The translations under genes and the position numbers were made by a program. Of a stretch of 64,000 bases of DNA, positions 17,290-26,363 are shown one piece after another. The stretch is from Trinickia terrae (GTDB lineage Bacteria; Pseudomonadota; Gammaproteobacteria; Burkholderiales; Burkholderiaceae). The stretch is taken from NCBI RefSeq assembly GCF_005144415.1, contig NZ_SWJE01000006.1, positions 186,001 to 250,000 on the forward strand. Reading direction: 5' to 3'. The stretch's first letter is position 1. Every line of letters starts with the position of its first letter. Under the pieces are notes generated by a model that was given only the letters and a program-made list of their open reading frames with translations, searched no databases and was not told the origin of the DNA.

Positions 17290-17849
17290 TGAGCCGCCCT
17301 AGCAGGCGCGCAGGCCGACGGATCCGCGTCGAGCACGGTGACATTGGTCGCGTGAGCAATAAATTGCCGCCGTGCCGCGAGACGTGCATCGGTGTTGAAC
17401 GTCCGTGCATACACCGCGTTGATAGCCTCAAACAGTTCTCGCTCGTGCTCCTCGCTTACATTCACCGCGGCGCACGTTCCGGCCTGCCCCTCGGCAATCA
17501 CGAAGCTACTCGTATCGGCAATGCTAAGCGTCGAGCTACGAATGCTGGTCTGCAAGACGCGTGCCGCCGATTCCGCAGCTGCCTTCACCGCCGGCACCGC
17601 GGAGTACTTATCGTCGATCAACTGTTGAACATCGTCGCGATAGCCACGGCTGGCTGAGTCAATACCCTCCACCGTCGCCGCGTTTCCTGCGGGGGTATAG
17701 GTCCCGGATGCACTGGAGGTAGAGCCGCTATTGGACGTAGAACCGCTGCTGGCCGACTGAGTGGAGGCGGAACTGCTGCCGCCGCAAGCCGCGAGCGAGC
17801 ACGTAAACACAAATGCCACAGCCCCTCTGGCTAGACTGTTCCTTTTCAT
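17286..17849 (-). CDS. Putative lipoprotein, partner of the secreted hydrolase
   Basis: About 187 residues from ATG 17849 (KRNSLARGAVAFVFTCSLAAC), which gives a signal peptide ending in a lipobox SLAAC and a predicted acylated Cys. The frame stays open upstream, but that would spoil the signal. A long Ser/Gly/Thr linker (GGSSSASTQSASSGSTSNSG) follows, then a helical domain with two Cys in the last 100 residues. I do not recognise the family. It overlaps the hydrolase gene by 4 bp, which suggests a functional pair such as a chaperone (foldase-like) or surface anchor for the hydrolase; that is inference. Confidence 0.7.
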   Translation of the reverse strand: MKRNSLARGAVAFVFTCSLAACGGSSSASTQSASSGSTSNSGSTSSASGTYTPAGNAATVEGIDSASRGYRDDVQQLIDDKYSAVPAVKAAAESAARVLQTSIRSSTLSIADTSSFVIAEGQAGTCAAVNVSEEHERELFEAINAVYARTFNTDARLAARRQFIAHATNVTVLDADPSACAPARAAQ

Positions 17850-17913
17850 ATTTGTTTTCCTCGATACATGAGTCCTGTCCGCCACCGTTTGCAGACAGAG
17901 CTTTATTTGACGT

Positions 17914-18144
17914 TTATTGGCGTGTGTATTCTTGGCCGATCACGCCCAGTTGCCCCTCGATCAGGTTCGGATTGGTGCTGATGACCTGATTGACAGTGGC
18001 CCGGGCGTTAATGCCGGTGCCATTCAGCGTCGTGCCGGTGGCGCCGAAGTTGAATGAGCGATGAGGGTTCTGCGATACGCCAGGAACGGTCGGCGAGATA
18101 TTGACGGATGCCGGCCATGGACACAGCCGCCAGCCAAACAGCAA
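17914..18144 (-). pseudogene. Remnant of a two-partner-secretion (FhaB-like) adhesin TPS domain
   Basis: A 76-codon frame contains VNISPTVPGVSQNPHRSFNFG, TTLNGTGINAR and STNPNLIEGQLGVIGQE. These follow the conserved start of TPS domains (VNI..P...GVSHNKF..FNV, ..NN.., NPNL) of filamentous haemagglutinins. It stops where the domain should continue to ANPNGI motifs. Upstream in another frame is a signal-like stretch (TTQFVAVWLAAVSMA, near 18110-18160), so a frameshift probably separates signal and TPS start. A full haemagglutinin runs to thousands of residues; nothing more of it is present. Confidence 0.65.
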
Positions 18145-18561
18145 CGAATTGCGTGGTGCCCAATACCCCGTAGTATGGACGCCGCCCTCGATACCGGTTT
18201 GTCATTTGTTCTACCCGGCGCCGGTTGCGCTGCGGGTCCTCGATTGGTCTTGTTGATTTGGGCGAATGCCTACGCACTCGCGCTTTATTATGATGTTTTC
18301 GACACCAATCGAAGATTCTTTAGAGTTTCAATCGAAATTCTTTCAATTACCTGCGAACTAGTCGGCTCAATGATTGACGCGAGAAATCTGAAAGACTTCC
18401 GCAAATCGGGACTCCGCCGTGGCCGACCGGGCAACCCCGGTCGCCTTGTCATCCGACATCAAACGTCTTCCCCTCTACGCCGGATTACGGCCGGCAAAAC
18501 ACGTTCCCATGTTTAAACAAAATCATTCCAAAGGCTAGCCTGTAATTAGTGTGAACAGACC
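18145..18561. other. 417-base intergenic region with A/T-rich centre
   Basis: It holds the degraded upstream part of the adhesin remnant (about 18145-18270) and an A/T-rich stretch (about 18280-18370) next to the 3' end of the GST gene. No gene, terminator or repeat could be supported. Confidence 0.5.
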
Positions 18562-19266
18562 CTAGACGCGCTTCGGAATATCGAGCCCCTTCGCCACTGC
18601 CGGCCGGTCGAGGAACGCGGCGAGCGCGCGCCGCACCTGCGGAAAATCCGCGAAGCCCACGAGATCGCCCGCCTCGTAGAAGCCGACCAGGTTGCGCACC
18701 CACGGGAACGTGGCGATATCGGCGATCGTGTAGTCGTCGCCCATGATCCAGCGGCGCCCGCCAAGCCGCCCTTCGAGCACGCCGAGAAGCCGCCGAGACT
18801 CGGCGATGTAGCGGTCGCGCGGACGCTTGTCCTCGTACTCCTTGCCCGCGAACTTGTGGAAGAAGCCGACCTGGCCGAACATCGGGCCGATGCCGCCCAT
18901 CTGGAACATCAGCCACTGGATCGTTTCGTAGCGGCCGGTGGCGTCCTGCGGAATCAGCTGCCCGCTCTTGTCGGCGAGATAGATCAGGATCGCGCCCGAT
19001 TCGAACAGGGCGAGCGGCTTTCCATCGGGACCGACGGGATCGAGAATCGCCGGGATCTTGTTGTTCGGATTGAGCGAGAGAAATTCCGGCGACATCTGAT
19101 CGTTGGTGTCGAAGCGCACGAGATGCGGCTCGTATTGCAGCCCGGTCTCTTCGAGCATGATCGAAATCTTGACGCCGTTCGGCGTCGGCAGCGAGTAGAG
19201 CTGGATGCGTTCAGGATGCTGCGCGGGCCATTTGGCGGTGATCGGGAAGTCGGCGAGGTTGCTCAT
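18562..19266 (-). CDS. Glutathione S-transferase, YfcG/YghU (nu-class) type
   Basis: 234 residues from ATG 19266 (SNLADFPITAKWPAQHP), which has an AGGA ribosome site. A thioredoxin-fold N-domain (IQLYSLPTPNGVKISIMLEETGL, then NPNNKIPAILD and LFESGAILIYLADK) gives the GSH-binding Thr/Asn and the ESGA motif. A helical C-domain follows (YETIQWLMFQMGGIGPMFGQVGFF and the DYTIADIATFPWV hydrophobic-staple motif). The TPNGVK active site and the MGGIGPMFGQ segment are typical of YfcG/YghU enzymes, which act as disulfide-bond oxidoreductases with bound glutathione. It appears to be a single gene. Confidence 0.9.
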   Translation of the reverse strand: MSNLADFPITAKWPAQHPERIQLYSLPTPNGVKISIMLEETGLQYEPHLVRFDTNDQMSPEFLSLNPNNKIPAILDPVGPDGKPLALFESGAILIYLADKSGQLIPQDATGRYETIQWLMFQMGGIGPMFGQVGFFHKFAGKEYEDKRPRDRYIAESRRLLGVLEGRLGGRRWIMGDDYTIADIATFPWVRNLVGFYEAGDLVGFADFPQVRRALAAFLDRPAVAKGLDIPKRV

Positions 19267-19582
19267 GCGTGGTCCTGGAGTTCTGTGGCGGATAGCGGCG
19301 GCATGCGATTGCGTTTCGAAGTCCGCGCAAGATTCGCGCCGGATGAAACGCACCGCGAAATTCTACCCGCGCTGAGTTTGGCTTGCTTTCGGCTGCCCCA
19401 GGTGATCCATCGGTCATCTGCTATCATTCGCCCTTGCATCAAGAGTCGGATGATTCCGACGCCAACCTGCCTTCCCGGGCAAGGTGGACGCCTCAGGGCG
19501 ATGCGGCCGATTGACGGCAACGAAGCGGGAGCGGCATAGACAGCTGGCACCGGTTCGAACATCCTTACTTTCCGGAGCTTCT

Positions 19583-19906
19583 ATGCACCAGCATGCATCC
19601 TCACAACCCGCAGCGGACCACGTAGAGAATTGGTCGCAACATCTGCCGGGTTTTCAGCTGACTCACACACTTCAACTCGTCTCCGTCGCAAGCCTCGACG
19701 TCGTGTCGCGCGTCGCAGCGCATCTCGAAGAGCAGCAAGCGTCCGTCAATCATTTCGCGGTGCGGCGAAGCGGCGACGTCCTGGATCAGACGATCGTTCT
19801 GGAAGGTATTGGCGAGCGGCGAGCCAGGGCGCTGCGCGAGCAACTCTTGATACTCGATGGCGTGTTGCGCATTCGACTGGAACACCGGTTTGGCCGATCA
19901 GGCTGA
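19583..19906 (+). CDS. Small ACT-like domain protein
   Basis: 107 residues from ATG 19583, with a GGAG-type ribosome site 8-10 bases upstream. Residues about 27-105 alternate strand and helix in a beta-alpha-beta-beta-alpha-beta order (LTHTLQLVSVASLDVVSRVAAHLEE, then QASVNHFAVRR and DQTIVLEG, then ARALREQLLILDGVLRIRLEHRF). This matches a small ligand-binding ACT-like domain. No catalytic domain is attached. The role is unknown. It converges with the nitronate monooxygenase gene. Confidence 0.6.
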   Translation: MHQHASSQPAADHVENWSQHLPGFQLTHTLQLVSVASLDVVSRVAAHLEEQQASVNHFAVRRSGDVLDQTIVLEGIGERRARALREQLLILDGVLRIRLEHRFGRSG

Positions 19907-19912
19907 TTCGAC

Positions 19913-19942
19913 GGGGAAGCAGACAGCGGTTCCCGCTTCCCC
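19913..19942. terminator. Stem-loop between convergent genes
   Basis: Arms GGGGAAGC (19913-19920) and GCTTCCCC (19935-19942) pair perfectly around a 14-base loop, between the ACT-like gene and the convergent nitronate monooxygenase gene. No T-run is present. Confidence 0.4.
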
Positions 19943-19963
19943 CGCGCGAGTTGCGTAGACGCC

Positions 19964-21064
19964 TCAGCCGGCCCATTGCCGCAATTGCTGCACGCTCTCG
20001 CGCAACTCGCGCTCCAATTGCGCAACCAGTTCCGCAGCCGGCATCGACCGCGCCAGCGCCGCCGCCTGCCCAGCCCATTGCGCGCCGTAGCCGAACTCGC
20101 CCTTCGCCTTCGCCGCCGCATGCAGCGCCTTGCCCGCGTCGTAGGTGATCGGGTACTCGGGCGGCTTCGGCGCGTTCGCATCGCTGCCCAGCTCGGTGAA
20201 CGTGTTCACCATGCTTCGAGCGAGGCGCCCGGAAATCGCCGCGGTGAACGTCGTGCGGCGCGCCGCATCGCCAAGCAGCGCACGGCGGTAGCCTTCGTCG
20301 ATCGACGATTCCGGGCAGGCCACGAAGGCCGTGCCGAGCTGCGCGGCCTGTGCGCCGAGCGCCAGCGCCGCCGCGATGCCCGCGCCATCCATGATGCCGC
20401 CCGACGCAATGACGGGCAGGTCGAACGCCTCCACCAGAAGGCGCGTCAGTGCGAACGTGCCCAAGCGGTCGTCGAAGCCATCGGGGTTGAATACGCCTCG
20501 ATGGCCGCCCGCCTCGATCCCTTGCGCCACGATGGCGTCCACGCCGGCCGCGGCGACCTGCGCGGCCTCGTCGAGATTGGTCGCCGAAGCCAGCAGCTTG
20601 ATGCCCGCGTTCTTCAGATCGGCAATCACTTCCGCAGCCGGCAAGCCGAAGTGGAAGCTGACCACCGCCGGCTTCTCTTCGAGAAACACCTCGACCATCT
20701 CCGGGTACGCCAGAAAGCTCGTGTAGATCTCCGATAGCGACGCGGGCGGCGTCGCGCCGTACCGCTCGAAATGCGGCGCGAGCCACTTCAGCCAGCCGCT
20801 CTCCATGTCCGGGTCCGCCATCGCGGGGCTGTGGCAGAAGACGTTGACGTTGAAGGGCTTCGCCGTCAGCGCCCGCGTTTCCCTGATGGCTTGGCGCGCG
20901 CCGTCGGCATTCATCGCGCCTACGGCCAGCGAGCCGAGCCCCCCCGCGTTGGATACCGCGGCGACAAGCGCCGGCGGGGCGACGCCGGCCATCGGCGCCT
21001 GGATGATCGGCTTGTCGATGCCCAGCAAATGCAGCAGGGATCGATGGTCTTTGGGGTGAGCCAT
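19964..21064 (-). CDS. Nitronate monooxygenase (2-nitropropane dioxygenase family)
   Basis: A 366-residue FMN-dependent TIM-barrel enzyme that oxidatively denitrifies nitronates such as propionate-3-nitronate. [31 protein letters not shown] (16-46) is the characteristic start. The middle holds VVSFHFGLP and [14 protein letters not shown], with the conserved His of the GGHRG motif near FMN, and [31 protein letters not shown] forms the phosphate-binding end of the barrel. Length and motifs are normal. The LysR gene 54 bp upstream on the same strand probably controls it or shares its transcript. Confidence 0.9.
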   Translation of the reverse strand: MAHPKDHRSLLHLLGIDKPIIQAPMAGVAPPALVAAVSNAGGLGSLAVGAMNADGARQAIRETRALTAKPFNVNVFCHSPAMADPDMESGWLKWLAPHFERYGATPPASLSEIYTSFLAYPEMVEVFLEEKPAVVSFHFGLPAAEVIADLKNAGIKLLASATNLDEAAQVAAAGVDAIVAQGIEAGGHRGVFNPDGFDDRLGTFALTRLLVEAFDLPVIASGGIMDGAGIAAALALGAQAAQLGTAFVACPESSIDEGYRRALLGDAARRTTFTAAISGRLARSMVNTFTELGSDANAPKPPEYPITYDAGKALHAAAKAKGEFGYGAQWAGQAAALARSMPAAELVAQLERELRESVQQLRQWAG

Positions 21065-21118
21065 GTCGCTGTCCTCTTCAAATAAGGTTGAGCCGCAAGC
21101 GGGCTGCCGACGGGCTGG

Positions 21119-22030
21119 CTATGCCGCCAGCTTCATCATCAGGAAGTCCACGAAACAGCGCACGCGCGACGACAGGTGCCGCGCGTGCGGATAAAGCAGA
21201 TAGAACGGCCGCGAGCAGCCGCCGTAGCGCGCGAGCGCGACCTCGAGCGCGCCGTTCGCTATGTCCTGCTCGACGATGAACCGGTAGGTCTGGAAGACGC
21301 CCGCGCCGTTGCGCGCGAGCGTCACGCCGGCCAGCGCGTCGCCCGACGAACCGTAGCCGCCGCGCGTGCTGATCTCGACGGTCTCGCCGTCCTGCTGGAA
21401 CACCCAGGGCAAATTGCGGCCGGTGCTCGGCAGCTCGAACTGGATGCAATCGTGATGCGCAAGATCGTCCGGCGTATTCAGCTTGCCGGCTCGCCGCAGA
21501 TACTCGGGCGCGGCCACCACGACGATCTCCGCATCCTCGAGCTTGCGGGCGATCAAGGCGGAGTCGCGCGGCGCGCGTCCTCGGATCGCGAGGTCGAAGC
21601 CCTCTTCCGCGAAGTCGATGTTGCGGTTGCTCAAGTGCGTTTCGACCGTGACGTCGGGATAGTTCGCGCGAAACTCCGCAAGAATCGGCAGGACGCGATA
21701 GTGGCCGTACGGCGTCGGCATGCTGATGCGCAGCTGGCCGGCGGGCGTGGTCTGCTGACCGGTCGCTTCGCGCTCGGCGTCCGCGAGCTGGTTCAATGCC
21801 TGCCGGCATTGCTCGAAGTAGCGCTTGCCCAATTCGGTGAGCCGGATCTGCCGCGTCGTGCGCACGAACAGCCGCGCACCGAGACGCGTCTCGAGACGCG
21901 CCACCGCACGGCTCACCGCAGCCGGCGTGACGCTGGCCGAGTTCGCCGCGAGCGTGAAGCTCTGCAGCTCCGCCGCGAGGCAAAACAGCTCGATGCTGCC
22001 AAGAACGAGATCTTCGAATTGACGCTGCAT
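21119..22030 (-). CDS. LysR-family transcriptional regulator
   Basis: 303 residues: HTH about 14-72 (AAELQSFTLAANSASVTPAAVSRAVARLE, then LFVRTTRQIRLTELGKRY), then a type 2 periplasmic-binding effector domain (GQLRISMPTPYGHYRVLPIL onward). It belongs to the AaeR/DsdC-like group whose effector domain contains FDLAIRGRAPRDSALIARKL. It lies 54 bp before the nitronate monooxygenase gene in the same direction and is its likely regulator. Upstream is a decayed LysR fragment, so this may be the surviving member of a rearranged region. Confidence 0.9.
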   Translation of the reverse strand: MQRQFEDLVLGSIELFCLAAELQSFTLAANSASVTPAAVSRAVARLETRLGARLFVRTTRQIRLTELGKRYFEQCRQALNQLADAEREATGQQTTPAGQLRISMPTPYGHYRVLPILAEFRANYPDVTVETHLSNRNIDFAEEGFDLAIRGRAPRDSALIARKLEDAEIVVVAAPEYLRRAGKLNTPDDLAHHDCIQFELPSTGRNLPWVFQQDGETVEISTRGGYGSSGDALAGVTLARNGAGVFQTYRFIVEQDIANGALEVALARYGGCSRPFYLLYPHARHLSSRVRCFVDFLMMKLAA

Positions 22031-22058
22031 GGTTTGGGCTCGCCGTCTGGTTCATGGT

Positions 22059-22579
22059 TCACACGGCGCGAACCCGGATCTCGACGGATCGAAGCAGCGC
22101 CTCGTACGCACCGCTACTGTACGCCGAGCGCGTGACGAGACAGGTATCGGCCTTGGCGATTTCCTGGGCGCGGACATTCTCCGGCGCACATTGCAGATCC
22201 AACACCGGCTTGGGGCACAGCGCGAAACACGTCCCCGCGGCGACGCAAGCCAGCATCGTGTGATAGGAGGCCAGCTCCATCACCTGCCAGCGCGACTGCA
22301 TTTCAGCACCAGCCGAGGTTCGATTTGGCCCGCTTCGGCGACGAAAGCGCAGTCCACGCGTTGCGCCATCACGTCTTCGACGAGCGAGCAGGACGTGCCG
22401 ATGGAAATCTCGAGTTCGACCTGCGGCCAGCGGCTGTGGTAGGACGCAAGCAACGCGGGCAGGCGCGTCGCAGCGGTGCTTTCCAGGGCTCCGATGCGCA
22501 GGCGGCCCACGTTCATCGCTTTGCGCTGCAGCAGCGCAAGACGATCCCGGCGATGAATAGTCCATATGGCTCCCGTCAA
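22059..22579 (-). pseudogene. Broken LysR-family regulator gene (effector domain only, frameshifted)
   Basis: Two frames together give parts of one LysR effector domain. The upstream frame (about 22520-22280) reads [25 protein letters not shown], then [18 protein letters not shown]. The second frame (about 22310-22059) continues with YHTMLACVAAGTCFALCPK and ends in VRAV. Aligned with the intact LysR gene at 47241-48128, whose matching parts are LSLGTLETTAALRLAPILSGY and DAIVACVAAGIGVTLLPRG, the segment between them is missing (about 50 codons) and the whole N-terminal HTH is absent. It cannot make a working regulator. Confidence 0.75.
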
Positions 22580-22679
22580 CTTCTTGACGAGATTGTTCTT
22601 GTTTCGCCGACGAGCGGCAACGGACCTTCGGGAAAAACACTCTTGAGCCGCAGGAAACGCTTCTTGCGGCGAAATAAAA

Positions 22680-22710
22680 AGCGAAGAGCGGCCAATGGCC
22701 GCTCTTCGCT
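22680..22710 (-). terminator. Rho-independent terminator of mmsA
   Basis: Perfect 14-bp arms (22680-22693 and 22697-22710) with loop AAT, followed on the minus strand by TTTTTATTT. It starts 22 bases after the mmsA stop codon. Confidence 0.9.
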
Positions 22711-22731
22711 CTTGCTCAGCTCGAATGCCGC

Positions 22732-24243
22732 TTACTTCGCCGTCGGCATCGCAAACTCAGCGCCCTTCTCGATGCTCTCGGACCAGCGCTGCATGATCGA
22801 CTTCTGCTTCGTATAGAACCGCACGCCTTCCTCGCCGTACGCATGCGTATCGCCGAACAGGCTGCGCTTCCAGCCGCCGAAACCGTGCCACGCCATCGGC
22901 ACCGGAATCGGCACGTTGATGCCGACCATGCCGACTTCGATGCGGCGGCCGAACTCGCGGGCCACGTGGCCATCGCTCGTGAAGCAAGCGACGCCGTTGC
23001 CGAACTCGTGCGCGTTGATCAAGTCGACCGCCTGCGTGAAGTCCCTGACGCGCACGCACGCGAGCACCGGACCGAAGATCTCTTCCTTGTAGATGCGCAT
23101 CTCGGGCGTGACGTTGTCGAACAGCGTGCCGCCCGTGAAGAAGCCGTCCTCATGGCCGGGCACCTTCAGGCCGCGGCCGTCGACGACGAGCGTCGCGCCT
23201 TCCTTCACGCCCAGGTCGATATAGCCTTCGATGCGCTCGAGCGCCTGGCGCGTCACGATCGGGCCCATCTCGGCGTCGGCTTCCATGCCGTTCTTGACGA
23301 CCAGCGCGCGGGCCCGCTCGGCGAGACGCGGCATGATCCTGTCGGCGACGTCGCCCACCAGGAGCGCCACCGAGATCGCCATGCAGCGCTCGCCCGCGGA
23401 GCCGTAGGCGGCGCCGATCAGCGCATCGACGGCCTTGTCGAGGTCGGCGTCCGGCATGATGACCATGTGGTTCTTCGCGCCGCCGAGCGCCTGCACGCGC
23501 TTGCCGTGCTTCGCGCCCGTCTCGTAGATGTAGTTGGCGATGGGAGTCGAGCCGACGAAGCTCACGGCCTTGACGTCGGGATGCACGAGCAGCGCATCGA
23601 CCACCGTCTTGTCGCCCTGCACCACGTTGAAAATGCCGTCGGGCAGCCCCGCCTCCTTCAGCAATTCCGCCATGAACAGCGACGCCGACGGATCGCGCTC
23701 GCTAGGCTTCAAGACGAAGGCGTTGCCCGCCGCGATGGCGACCGGGAACATCCAGCACGGCACCATGCACGGGAAGTTGAACGGGGTGATGCCCGCGACG
23801 ACGCCGAGCGGCTGGCGCATGGTCCAGTTGTCGATGCCCGTCGACACCTGCTCGGTGTAGTCGCCCTTGAGGAGCTGCGGAATGCCGCAGGCGAATTCGA
23901 TGACGTCGATGCCGCGCGAGACCTCGCCTTGCGCATCGGAGAACACCTTGCCGTGCTCGGCCGTGATGATGGCCGCGAGCTCGTCGCGATGCTTGTTCAT
24001 CAACTCGAGGAAACGCAGCATGACGCGCGCGCGCCGGATCGGCGGCGTATCGCGCCACGCGGGAAACGCGGCGTTGGCGCTCGTCACCGCCGCGTCGACA
24101 TCGGCCGCCTCGCCGAGCAGCAGCTTGCGCGCACGCGCGCCGGTGGCGGGGTTGAATACCGGCTGGCTGCGCTCGCCGCTGCCGCTCACGCGCTTGCCGT
24201 CGATGAAATGTCCGACGTCCGCGCTGTCGATGTAGGCCTGCAT
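22732..24243 (-). CDS. mmsA: CoA-acylating methylmalonate-semialdehyde dehydrogenase
   Basis: 503 residues from ATG 24243. The enzyme converts methylmalonate semialdehyde to propionyl-CoA, or malonate semialdehyde to acetyl-CoA, in valine and beta-alanine or inositol catabolism. The ALDH fold is plain: [24 protein letters not shown] (151-174), [15 protein letters not shown] (229-243), and the nucleophile Cys287 in [21 protein letters not shown] (252-260) is diagnostic for MMSDH, which has Asn where other ALDHs have the general-base Glu. No mmsB or other pathway gene is adjacent. The divergent LysR gene probably regulates it through the inverted repeat at 24321-24350. Confidence 0.93.
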   Translation of the reverse strand: MQAYIDSADVGHFIDGKRVSGSGERSQPVFNPATGARARKLLLGEAADVDAAVTSANAAFPAWRDTPPIRRARVMLRFLELMNKHRDELAAIITAEHGKVFSDAQGEVSRGIDVIEFACGIPQLLKGDYTEQVSTGIDNWTMRQPLGVVAGITPFNFPCMVPCWMFPVAIAAGNAFVLKPSERDPSASLFMAELLKEAGLPDGIFNVVQGDKTVVDALLVHPDVKAVSFVGSTPIANYIYETGAKHGKRVQALGGAKNHMVIMPDADLDKAVDALIGAAYGSAGERCMAISVALLVGDVADRIMPRLAERARALVVKNGMEADAEMGPIVTRQALERIEGYIDLGVKEGATLVVDGRGLKVPGHEDGFFTGGTLFDNVTPEMRIYKEEIFGPVLACVRVRDFTQAVDLINAHEFGNGVACFTSDGHVAREFGRRIEVGMVGINVPIPVPMAWHGFGGWKRSLFGDTHAYGEEGVRFYTKQKSIMQRWSESIEKGAEFAMPTAK

Positions 24244-24320
24244 GTCGTCTCCTTTGCGTGAAATGGCGATGCGAGCAAGTGTAAGAAGCCGCGGCCGAAC
24301 TGAAAAGGCGCTAACATTGA

Positions 24321-24350
24321 ACTCATTGTTTATCAGATTGAACAATGAGT
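24321..24350. promoter_or_regulatory. Perfect 10-bp inverted repeat between mmsA and its LysR gene
   Basis: ACTCATTGTT (24321-24330), 10 bases, then AACAATGAGT (24341-24350): every base of the arms pairs. The 20-bp centre-to-centre arm spacing (about two helical turns) and T-rich/A-rich half-sites suit a dimeric LysR regulator. It ends 2 bases before the LysR start codon and 77 bp before the mmsA start, so it may serve both autorepression and activation of mmsA. Confidence 0.75.
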
Positions 24351-24352
24351 GT

Positions 24353-25297
24353 ATGGATACCCAAAAGATCGAAGGACTCTGGACCCACCTGCACTGGCTC
24401 GGCATGCTCGCCGAGCAAGGCAGCTACACGGCCGCCGCGGCGCGCCTGGGCGTCAGCAAGGCCGCAATGAGCCAGCGCATTTCGGAGCTGGAGCGCGCCG
24501 CCGGTATCTCGCTGGTGCAGCGCACCACGCGCAGCGTCCGGCTGACGGAGGCCGGGCAGCGGCTCGTCGACAACATCCGGGACCAGTACGAGCAGATCGC
24601 GGCGAGCTTCGCGAGCGTGCGGGAGCTGGCCGGCGTCGCGCGCGGGCTCGTGCGCGTCACCGCGCCCGTCGCCTTCGCGCGGCAGCAGCTGCTGCCGAAG
24701 CTGCCCGCCTTCCTGCGCGCCAATCCCGAGGTCAAGGTGCAGCTGGAGGTGTCCGACCGGCTCATTTCGCTCGCGGCGGAAGGCTTCGATCTCGCGATCC
24801 GGCACAGCGCGGCGGCGCCCGATACGCACGTCGCCTGGAAGCTCTGCGAAACGCATTCGGTGCTCGTGGCGACGCGGGCCTATCTGCGCCGCCGCGGCAC
24901 GCCGAAGATTCCGCAGGAGCTTGCCGCGCACGACTGCCTGTTCTACCCGCGCACGACCGGGCCGGCGATGTGGACCTTGGAACGCAGGACGGCGCGCAAA
25001 GCGTCCGCCGCGACGGCCGTCACGCTACCCGTCAACGGACAGTTCTCCGCCAACAACAGCGAAGCGCTGCGCGATGCGGCGCTCAATGATCTCGGCATCG
25101 CCCTGCTGCCCGATTTCACGGCGCAGGCGGCCGTGCAGGCGGGCAAGCTCGCCATCGTCCTGCCCGAGTGGCGCGTCACCGGCACCTTCGCGGAGCAACT
25201 CTATATCCTGCGCCCCTATACGTCCCATGTGCCGCGCGCGGTGGGGCTCTTTGTCGGCTATTTACGCGAAAATTTCGCGGAAGGTTTTCCGCTGTAG
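24353..25297 (+). CDS. LysR-family regulator, likely of mmsA
   Basis: 314 residues from ATG 24353 ([15 protein letters not shown]). HTH about 13-72 ([29 protein letters not shown], then [18 protein letters not shown]), followed by a normal effector domain ([23 protein letters not shown] onward). The frame is open upstream, but an earlier start would run across the inverted repeat and into the mmsA promoter. No good ribosome site precedes the ATG; the sequence there is the right arm of the inverted repeat, so protein bound at the site, or an mRNA hairpin, would affect expression. Confidence 0.88.
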   Translation: MDTQKIEGLWTHLHWLGMLAEQGSYTAAAARLGVSKAAMSQRISELERAAGISLVQRTTRSVRLTEAGQRLVDNIRDQYEQIAASFASVRELAGVARGLVRVTAPVAFARQQLLPKLPAFLRANPEVKVQLEVSDRLISLAAEGFDLAIRHSAAAPDTHVAWKLCETHSVLVATRAYLRRRGTPKIPQELAAHDCLFYPRTTGPAMWTLERRTARKASAATAVTLPVNGQFSANNSEALRDAALNDLGIALLPDFTAQAAVQAGKLAIVLPEWRVTGTFAEQLYILRPYTSHVPRAVGLFVGYLRENFAEGFPL

Positions 25298-25298
25298 A

Positions 25299-25314
25299 TG
25301 AAATAGCGATTTCA
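25299..25314. terminator. Small hairpin after convergent genes
   Basis: TGAAAT (25299-25304) and ATTTCA (25309-25314) pair around AGCG in the 61-bp gap between the LysR gene and the end of the polysaccharide operon. The stem is short and A/T-rich; weak evidence. Confidence 0.25.
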
Positions 25315-25358
25315 CGGAGCATCGCACGGCGGACGAGGCCGAAGCCGACGACACGGAC

Positions 25359-26363
25359 CTATCTGGCAAGCGCGGTAGTGACCCTACCCAGCCAGGTCCC
25401 GGCCGACACCAGACCCGCGGGATCCCAGCTATCCGCTGAATTCGGGCTGTTTTCGAGCTGCGCCTCATTGAGCTGCCACACGACGACTCTGGGCCGGTGT
25501 TGCGCGAATGCCGGACTCTCCACTGTATCCAGGAAGGTTTTCCACGGACCAACGTTGCCAGGATTCCACATAAGCCCCACCGGCTGACCAAGGGCATTGG
25601 AAAGCTTTTGCGAATACCCCAGGTACGGCTGCACGAAACTGTTGCCCACGACCTGAACCTGCGGCGGTGCGCTATCGGCAAGCAGACCGTCACCACCATC
25701 GGCTTGCTTGCGCACGGTGTAGGTATCCCGGCCGATGCGCTTGCGATCCTCCGGCGACATGAAGTTCATCGCGAGATCGCCATAGCGGCGGTCATTGGTC
25801 CATTCACCCAGCACGGTCCCTGTTCCGGAAGCGGGCAGATCGAACTGACTTCGGATCAACGCGGCGGTCGCGTCGGCCGATGCTTCGGCGGCCCATGCGG
25901 TCCAGTGATAGTCAGCACGATAAAAAGCGGTCTGCTGGCCATGCTCGACGGACTGCAGCACTTGCCGGTCGTCGAAGGTGGCGATTCCCGCAGCCGACAG
26001 CATGCCGAGTATGTCGCCGTAGCGCGACTGGACCTGCGGCGAGAGCGTCGTTCCGGCAGGAAGCCGTTGCGGATAGAACGGCGCCTTGGCCGGCACGACC
26101 ATCAGGACCAGCGCGACATGCTTCGCCGCCAGGTCATCCTTTGTTTGCTGGATCAGCTTGATATCGGCCTCGAGCTGCGCCCGATTGACCTTCCCGGTAC
26201 TTTCCCAGCCTGGAAAGAGCCACCCGTCCTGCCCTTCGATCACGGACGGCGCAGCGCGCGCCTGGCTTCCCAGGGCAAGCACGGCCAATGCCGCGAAACG
26301 TGTCCAGCGGCTCCGGTTTGGTTTGCTCTTCAGCGAATCGCGATCTTTCATTCGAAGTCTCAT
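25359..26363 (-). CDS. AlgX/AlgJ-family SGNH polysaccharide O-acetyltransferase (second copy)
   Basis: 334 residues with an N-terminal signal or anchor (SRWTRFAALAVLALGSQARA). The fold is that of AlgX/AlgJ, periplasmic SGNH-like enzymes that acetylate alginate or cellulose. VIEGQDGWLFPGWE (41-54) is the characteristic entry, RADYHWTAWAAEA carries the D-x-H pair, and VVGNSFVQPYLGY supplies the nucleophile Ser in G-N-S-F. It is the last gene of the operon; its ATG overlaps the stop of the paralogous acetyltransferase gene by 4 bp. As the final periplasmic enzyme it should place the acetyl group on the exported glycan. Confidence 0.85.
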   Translation of the reverse strand: MRLRMKDRDSLKSKPNRSRWTRFAALAVLALGSQARAAPSVIEGQDGWLFPGWESTGKVNRAQLEADIKLIQQTKDDLAAKHVALVLMVVPAKAPFYPQRLPAGTTLSPQVQSRYGDILGMLSAAGIATFDDRQVLQSVEHGQQTAFYRADYHWTAWAAEASADATAALIRSQFDLPASGTGTVLGEWTNDRRYGDLAMNFMSPEDRKRIGRDTYTVRKQADGGDGLLADSAPPQVQVVGNSFVQPYLGYSQKLSNALGQPVGLMWNPGNVGPWKTFLDTVESPAFAQHRPRVVVWQLNEAQLENSPNSADSWDPAGLVSAGTWLGRVTTALAR

